Source: Atherix ibis (lineage: Eukaryota; Arthropoda; Insecta; Diptera; Athericidae). Taken from it: a stretch of 64,000 nucleotides of DNA. Below are positions 58,641-64,000 of the stretch, piece by piece. Both the position numbers and the translations under genes were made by a program. The stretch covers positions 3,991,811 to 4,055,810 of the forward strand of contig OY282605.1 of NCBI GenBank assembly GCA_958298945.1, given 5' to 3'. The notes below the pieces were generated by a model. It was not told where the DNA came from and ran no database searches. It saw only the letters and a program-made list of their open reading frames with translations. Positions within the stretch are counted from its first letter, which is position 1; every line of letters starts with the position of its first letter.

Positions 58641-61600
58641 CATTACAATTGCTTGGGCCTGTGTTACTCTATCTGTCAATGGTGGTTTTGTATTGTCAGG
58701 AGAGAGGGTGCAAATTTGTAATGAAACACTTCATATTTGCTGCTGTTTTTCTTCTTTTTTTTTTTACTACTCAATGCAAGATTATTTTTCGCAAAGCTTT
58801 TTATCTCCATACAAAAAAAAAACAAACAAACTGCAAAATTTCTCTATTCATAATTATTTATTTTCTCTCAATTTGAAATTGTTTTCTTTTTTACTTTTTG
58901 CTTGTTGTTATTTTTTAATTGGAATTTTTTCAATAGAGAGAATTTCAAATGGAAATAAAAAAGTTATTACAACAAAAAAGAAGACAGTTTTGAATACAAA
59001 AGAATGTGGTGGCTAAGAATGAGATGGAATGGAATAAGAGAATAAGCATATGCATATGCATACGACGGAGACAGACAACACGACCACCAGCTTAATTATG
59101 CGAACATGAGTATGAGTGATGAGAGTACAATTCGGAACCGAGTATCATGACCGACCGGCATTATGAACAATTGCGTTAATGCATCATCCCGCATGCACGC
59201 GATTTATTGCCGAGAAATGAGAATGAAATGTGATGCGATGCAATGTTAATGTTCACGGTCGTAAACGAGAAGAATGGGTGCACATCGCTGGTGGTGGTGG
59301 TGGAGATATTCTTGTCGATGCACGTTCAGTATCTGGGGCCAAGCATACTTTTTTTGAGGCTACCAAGAACAAGCGAACTTTTATCAACGCAACTAGAGCA
59401 GGAAGCACAGCGTTCGTGGTATCGATGCGATGCGCCTGCATTCGGCATACAGTCTGTCGGTTGGCGCAACTATGCTAGCAGACACAACGCCGCTCGTAGT
59501 CATAACAAATGTCGCAACAGTCGCCATCGTGATTGCTGTCGCCGCCCGTATATTACGATGTTGGCCAACTCTTCCTTAACGATGTCATGTTGGTGTAGGT
59601 CACGGATAATGGCGGCCGGATGGGCAATGTTTGTACTCGTAATCGATTCGCAATTGCATGCAATCGTTCGTGCTCTTGTGCATTATGACTGCATTCGGTG
59701 CGTAATTGCAACTCATTCTCGTTTTTCAAGTACCTACCCTACCACCCCAGAGTGCGTCTTCCCTCGTACAAGCGAGGAGGAATGCCATTTCCGATGGGGC
59801 TTTTTTTTGTTGTTTGTTGTTGCTATTATTGGACTGATACTATTTCTGCTCGATGGTAGGCAGTTGTTAATGCCTGTCAGTAGTCAGTTACTATGGAGCT
59901 AAAACTAGTCAGTCGTTGTTTTTTTTTAATTTTATTTTTAACGTTGGCAATAATGATTTACTCATCCATCTTTTGTGTTTGGTCAAGGCTACCTCGAATG
60001 TTTTGGACTTTTCGACGTCATCGTATGCAGTGGCGATCTTTTCAGACGTTTTCTGTTCTTTTCTTTTTATTATATTTTTATTCGCGGAAAAGTAATGAAA
60101 ATTAACATAAAGTGCAGAAATTGTATTTAGCACAAATATGAGAATAAGTGAAATATTGTACCAGTGCCTCCTCTCCCCTTTTTCGTTGCTGCACTCTCTC
60201 ATTGGGCATATTAACATAAGAGATTGTGTGCAGTTGATGATGATGTGATGCATTTTCTCGTTTCGGTTTTCGTTTCCTTAGCAAATTGAATCTAATTTGA
60301 GTAGGAATTTCGAATTAAAAGCATTTTATTGTTGATTATAACAATAAAAAAAAAATGATGGGATTTTATTTAGCAACAATTTAATAAGAAAATTTTCAAA
60401 TATTCAATTTGGTTTCACAGATTTTACAAAATTATTAAAAGAAATTATGGAGCAAAAAAAAAAAAAAGAGAAAAAAATTAAATATTATTAATCGTATATT
60501 CTACTTTGCACGCATTAACGTTCATAATTAAAATTACTTATAAATATGTATACAAACTGAACTTGAACAAAAAATAATATTGATAACGATCCAAATTTTC
60601 ACTTAGAATAAGGTAAAAACTGAAAAAATATATGAAAATTACTTATAGGATTGTTTAGATAAGTGGGAAAAATGTCAACAAATTGATTAATTAGTTCGGA
60701 TGGGGTTGGTATATAGTAAATAAAAAGGATGGGAAAAGAAAAAAAAGAAATTGTTTTTGAAAAAAAAAAAAATTTCCAATTTTTACAGGGTGACTAGTGA
60801 TTTTTTTTTTATTTGAATCATTTGGAAATATTTTTAAATGGATTTTTTTTGTTGTTGATATTATTTGTAAAAAACAACATCCCCTAAATGACCATAATTT
60901 TTGTGGTTGCAAATACAGGTTCTTTCTGTGACCGCAAAAAAGGTTTCAAGTCCTAAAGGTCGGATTTCGTTTCGAATGCTGTTCTTGAGTTCTTGATTTG
61001 TTTGAGGTTTATTTATTTAAATTTGTGTAAAAATTATACCTGCTGATTATTATTGAACGCTGGATGTAAAAATTTTCAAACGTTGCCTTATACAGGACGC
61101 CGTTGATTCTATCTGGCTGACTTGCCTAATTTTTATAGGACTAGGGGCCAATAACACCGTACTAGGCAGTGTATTATAGTCGGGGACGCAATTGATGCCG
61201 ATAAAATTCCTTGGAATTTTTAGTATCCAAAAATCTTCCCCATCACCTATTATCAAGTTCTCTTATCTCTGAATAGATATGGAAAATGTATGGCGTACTA
61301 GAGGCGCTGCTGAGTACCATTTGGATTTTGAATGGAAACATTTTTAAATCCAATTTCAAAATCTTCTGACGATGCCTAGTTGAGCAGAACGACGACGGGA
61401 GGAGGCAGATAGATTCTCAAAAACGGTACAGCTATCACCGCTGATGCGTCAGGGCGCATAATTTTAGGCACTTAGGACATCTTCGCAGACGACTGCCCCC
61501 GACTGATCCAGTTCTCTCAAACAGGGTAATTAGGTTCCGAATCATACCATATTAGCGCTAGAAGATACTCTAATGCTAGGGACACACATCTGCTATCGAT

Positions 61601-63249
61601 ACCATGTGGAATAAATACTATCTCCTGACACACAATCGTTCATGGTATAGTTTGGCGTTCCGGCTTTTGTGTTTCGGCGATTAAGAAAACGAAATAATCC
61701 CTATTAATATTTTTCACTTTCAAACTAATTATTTTTTCCTTCCTACAAGAAACTAAACAAATCGACATCATTTTTAAACTCGTCGACTTGCCGTTTGTAG
61801 TAATAGTATGGGAATATGGCGCTGAAGTCAATAAGAGTGCTTGGTTTGTGTATAGAGTAGTACAGATACCAGGGTTGGTGTATAGGGAAAACGCGAAAGT
61901 ATTCGTGGTATCGATATCAGGAATATTTATCAAATATTTACCAGATTTTTTCCGATTTTGAATAATTTTGATCTTTTACTGGAATAGAAATAGAAGAACT
62001 CAATGAGTTTTATTTGTTGCTTGACATCATACCTAGCCATTCAAAAATCTTAACAGATGCTCTAATATCTACAAGAAAAACGTAAAAAAATATTGGAAAT
62101 GAACAATTTATGACTTTTTAAAAATCTTTCTACCTTTCGGTGGCTACCCTTTTTAAGGCCATATAGTTTTGTGCGCAAAAAAAACTAATAGAAAAAAAAG
62201 AAAATAAATTTGATTAGGGGGGTTTTTTTTGGATGATGTTAAATTTTTGCTGTATGATAGCGAGTAAAGATAAAATGGACACTAGACAACATAGAAAATA
62301 ATGAAATTATACAAAAAAGTAAAATTCGGTGTGGCTTTATTTTTGGTGTGTTTTGTTTCGGAAGACATCATCGCATGAATAAAACATTGTTTGAAGATAA
62401 ATTATTACCATTAAAATTGTCTGACAATCCCATTTGGTGGAAATTTTCGTAATTATGTCATTCGCGTGAACCAAAACTCATAATTTACAAAAAGAAAAAT
62501 AAAATGACAAAAAAACGAAGAAAACCGTTTCAACCTCATCAAAACAGCAAAATTTCTTAGTTTTTTTTTTTTTAGTTTTTGCATAGTTTTACGTTCAAAT
62601 AAAGAATGAATCTAGACAAAAGACTAAAAATCTTAAATTGTATTTCTTTTCTTTATTATTTTTTTTTCTTCTTCGTAAGATCACTAACATTTTAGTTTGA
62701 AAAAAATTTTCAAAAAACATGGCCTTCTCCATTTTCTTACCATTTGGCAATTTGGTTTTTTTTTCTTATTTATTCTTTCTAAAAAAAAAAGAAGAAGTTT
62801 TCTGTATTTTTTCCTAAAATTGCTTCTGAATAATAAATCTTATCAAAAGCGTAAAAAAATCAAAACAAGAAGTCCGAAATAGTAGCAACCATTACCACTT
62901 CTAAAGTACGTGTTCTTGGTTCTATCTGCACAAAAAATCTTTTTTCTAAAATAAATGGAGCTGAAATCAACGAAAAACCCTAAAAAATTAATGTGAATAT
63001 TTATTTTGAAGAAAAAAAACGTGGTAAATAAGAAAATTTGACATTCTAACGCACGTGGTAGAGACGCCATTGCTGCTCTTTGCAACCAACTTTATAGGTG
63101 CGTCACTGTCACCTGTCGTTGTGAGGTTTTAGTGACTTTGATTGAGCGGACATCAGACCGGCAATAAAAGAGAGAAAAACCATCTTGCCTTGCTGTATTT
63201 TATGAAAAAAAACCGCTTACTTCTGTTCTAAGGAATTTGAATTCAATTG
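58641..63249. other. EcR: noncoding stretch (EcR intron)
   Basis: No gene supported. 59.1-59.9 kb is of notably higher complexity and GC content, with overlapping frames of 82 and 219 codons that have no recognisable domain or splice structure; a regulatory region or unrecognised repeat is as likely. 60.3-60.9 and 62.1-62.9 kb are A/T runs. Confidence 0.45.
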
Positions 63250-64000
63250 AAAAATTATTTAAATATTAATTTTCAGAACTGATTTTGCGGGGTGGTGTTA
63301 CCATTTTTCTTTCAAGGGTTTTTCGATATTTTTTTGTTGCTTATTTTTTTTTGTTAATAAAATTTTTGTCTAGATCATATTTTTAATAATTTTTAACTGT
63401 TTTCATTAATTTTTTTTTTGTGAATTTTTCGAACTGACTTTGTAGGGCTGCCAATTTTTTTCGAAGGTTTTTTGAAAATTTTTTAATTCTTAAATTTTTT
63501 TGTTTTTGTTTATTTTAAAATTCATTTTTTTGAAACATATTTTTCTAAAGTTCCTTTTTTTAACTTCTGGCAATTTTTATAAATAACTTTTAGGATAAAC
63601 GTTTTTTTTTCGAAGATTTTTCGAAATTTGGTTGTTTTTTGCCAGAAGTTAAAAAAAGGAACTGGGTTTGGAGTTGGTTTGTTTTTTTTCTGTCAATTTT
63701 ACGGAAATGACTTTGTAAGGTTAACATTTTTTTTCCACATTTCTTCTGATAATCGTTTTTTTATCTTTTATTAAAATTATTTTCCAATTTCTTGTAATAT
63801 TTTTCATAAAAAATATTTTTATCTGTAATTTTCTAGAAATGACTTTTTAGGGTAAATTTTTCTGATATTTTTCGATACTTTTTCGATTATCGTTTTGAAC
63901 AATTGTTTTCCAATTTCTTATATTAATTTTTATAAAAAATATGTTTAGGTGCTTTATTTTTCAGTCAATTTTTACTATAACTTGTAGGGTAATTTTTTTT
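63250..64000. repeat. ~140-bp tandem repeat running off the right edge
   Basis: The marker GACTTTGTAGGG (or close forms) falls at about 63281, 63436, 63585, 63710, 63841 and 63979, followed each time by a T run and CGAAG(G/A)TTTTTCGA-like sequence. Spacing is 125-155 bp. Units are diverged. Confidence 0.75.
63549..63663. repeat. 25-bp perfect inverted repeat
   Basis: AGTTCC, seven T, AACTTCTGGCAA at 63549-63573 and its exact complement at 63639-63663, separated by 65 nt, inside the ~140-bp tandem repeat. Confidence 0.93.

Noticed and set aside
59243..59902. 219-codon plus-strand frame
   Set aside because: Overlaps another long frame, with no recognisable domain or coherent coding signature. 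Kept only as a complexity island.

Overview
The window looks like AT-rich nuclear DNA of a fly (Diptera). The only host gene I can support is the 5' (A-isoform) part of the ecdysone receptor gene EcR. It is on the + strand, with two coding exons at 47159-47820 and 48112-48284 joined by a clean GT-AG intron whose reading phase is kept. The peptide carries the short conserved blocks that, from memory, mark dipteran EcR-A: an AIKTEP block, a basic KRAKLE block, then an EDWLSSPSPGS block and a serine/proline-rich stretch. The DNA-binding and ligand-binding exons are not present, so the gene continues beyond base 64000. The last 15.7 kb is therefore intron, and the first 46 kb is upstream or 5' intronic DNA.

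Almost everything else is repeats and dead mobile elements. 1-2.5 kb: a 35-bp minisatellite, a tRNA-derived SINE relic ending in a 42-bp hairpin, and a ~140-bp tandem repeat. 4.4-4.9 kb and 11.3-11.7 kb: two relics of one IS630/Tc1/mariner-type transposase. 7.9-9.8, 12.0-12.8 and 14.9-17.6 kb: three copies of a complex repeat built on a GCCGCCATTTT core; the third is inverted and hosts a broken mariner and a second SINE copy. 18.5-19.3 kb: a second array of the 35-bp minisatellite. 22.0, 26.1-27.6, 38.0-40.4 and 42.7-44.4 kb: T-rich arrays sharing an AAATTTCCTTT core, two of them with clear higher-order periods (232 bp and about 301 bp). 46.1-46.7 kb: a 64-bp array just upstream of the EcR-A exon. 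56.1-57.0 kb: an 880-bp mariner with intact inverted repeats and an internal deletion. 57.4-58.6 kb: an R1-clade-like reverse transcriptase relic with an internal duplication. 63.25 kb to the end: a ~140-bp tandem repeat running off the window.

No functional relation between the EcR exons and the repeats can be shown from sequence. The observation I would check first is the GCCGCCATTTT arrays: this core is the YY1/Pleiohomeotic recognition sequence, and about 35-40 copies lie in 10 kb upstream of EcR-A. I found no complete transposase, no intact tRNA gene, no rRNA, no CRISPR array and no convincing second protein-coding gene. Repeat boundaries are by eye and may be off by tens of bases.
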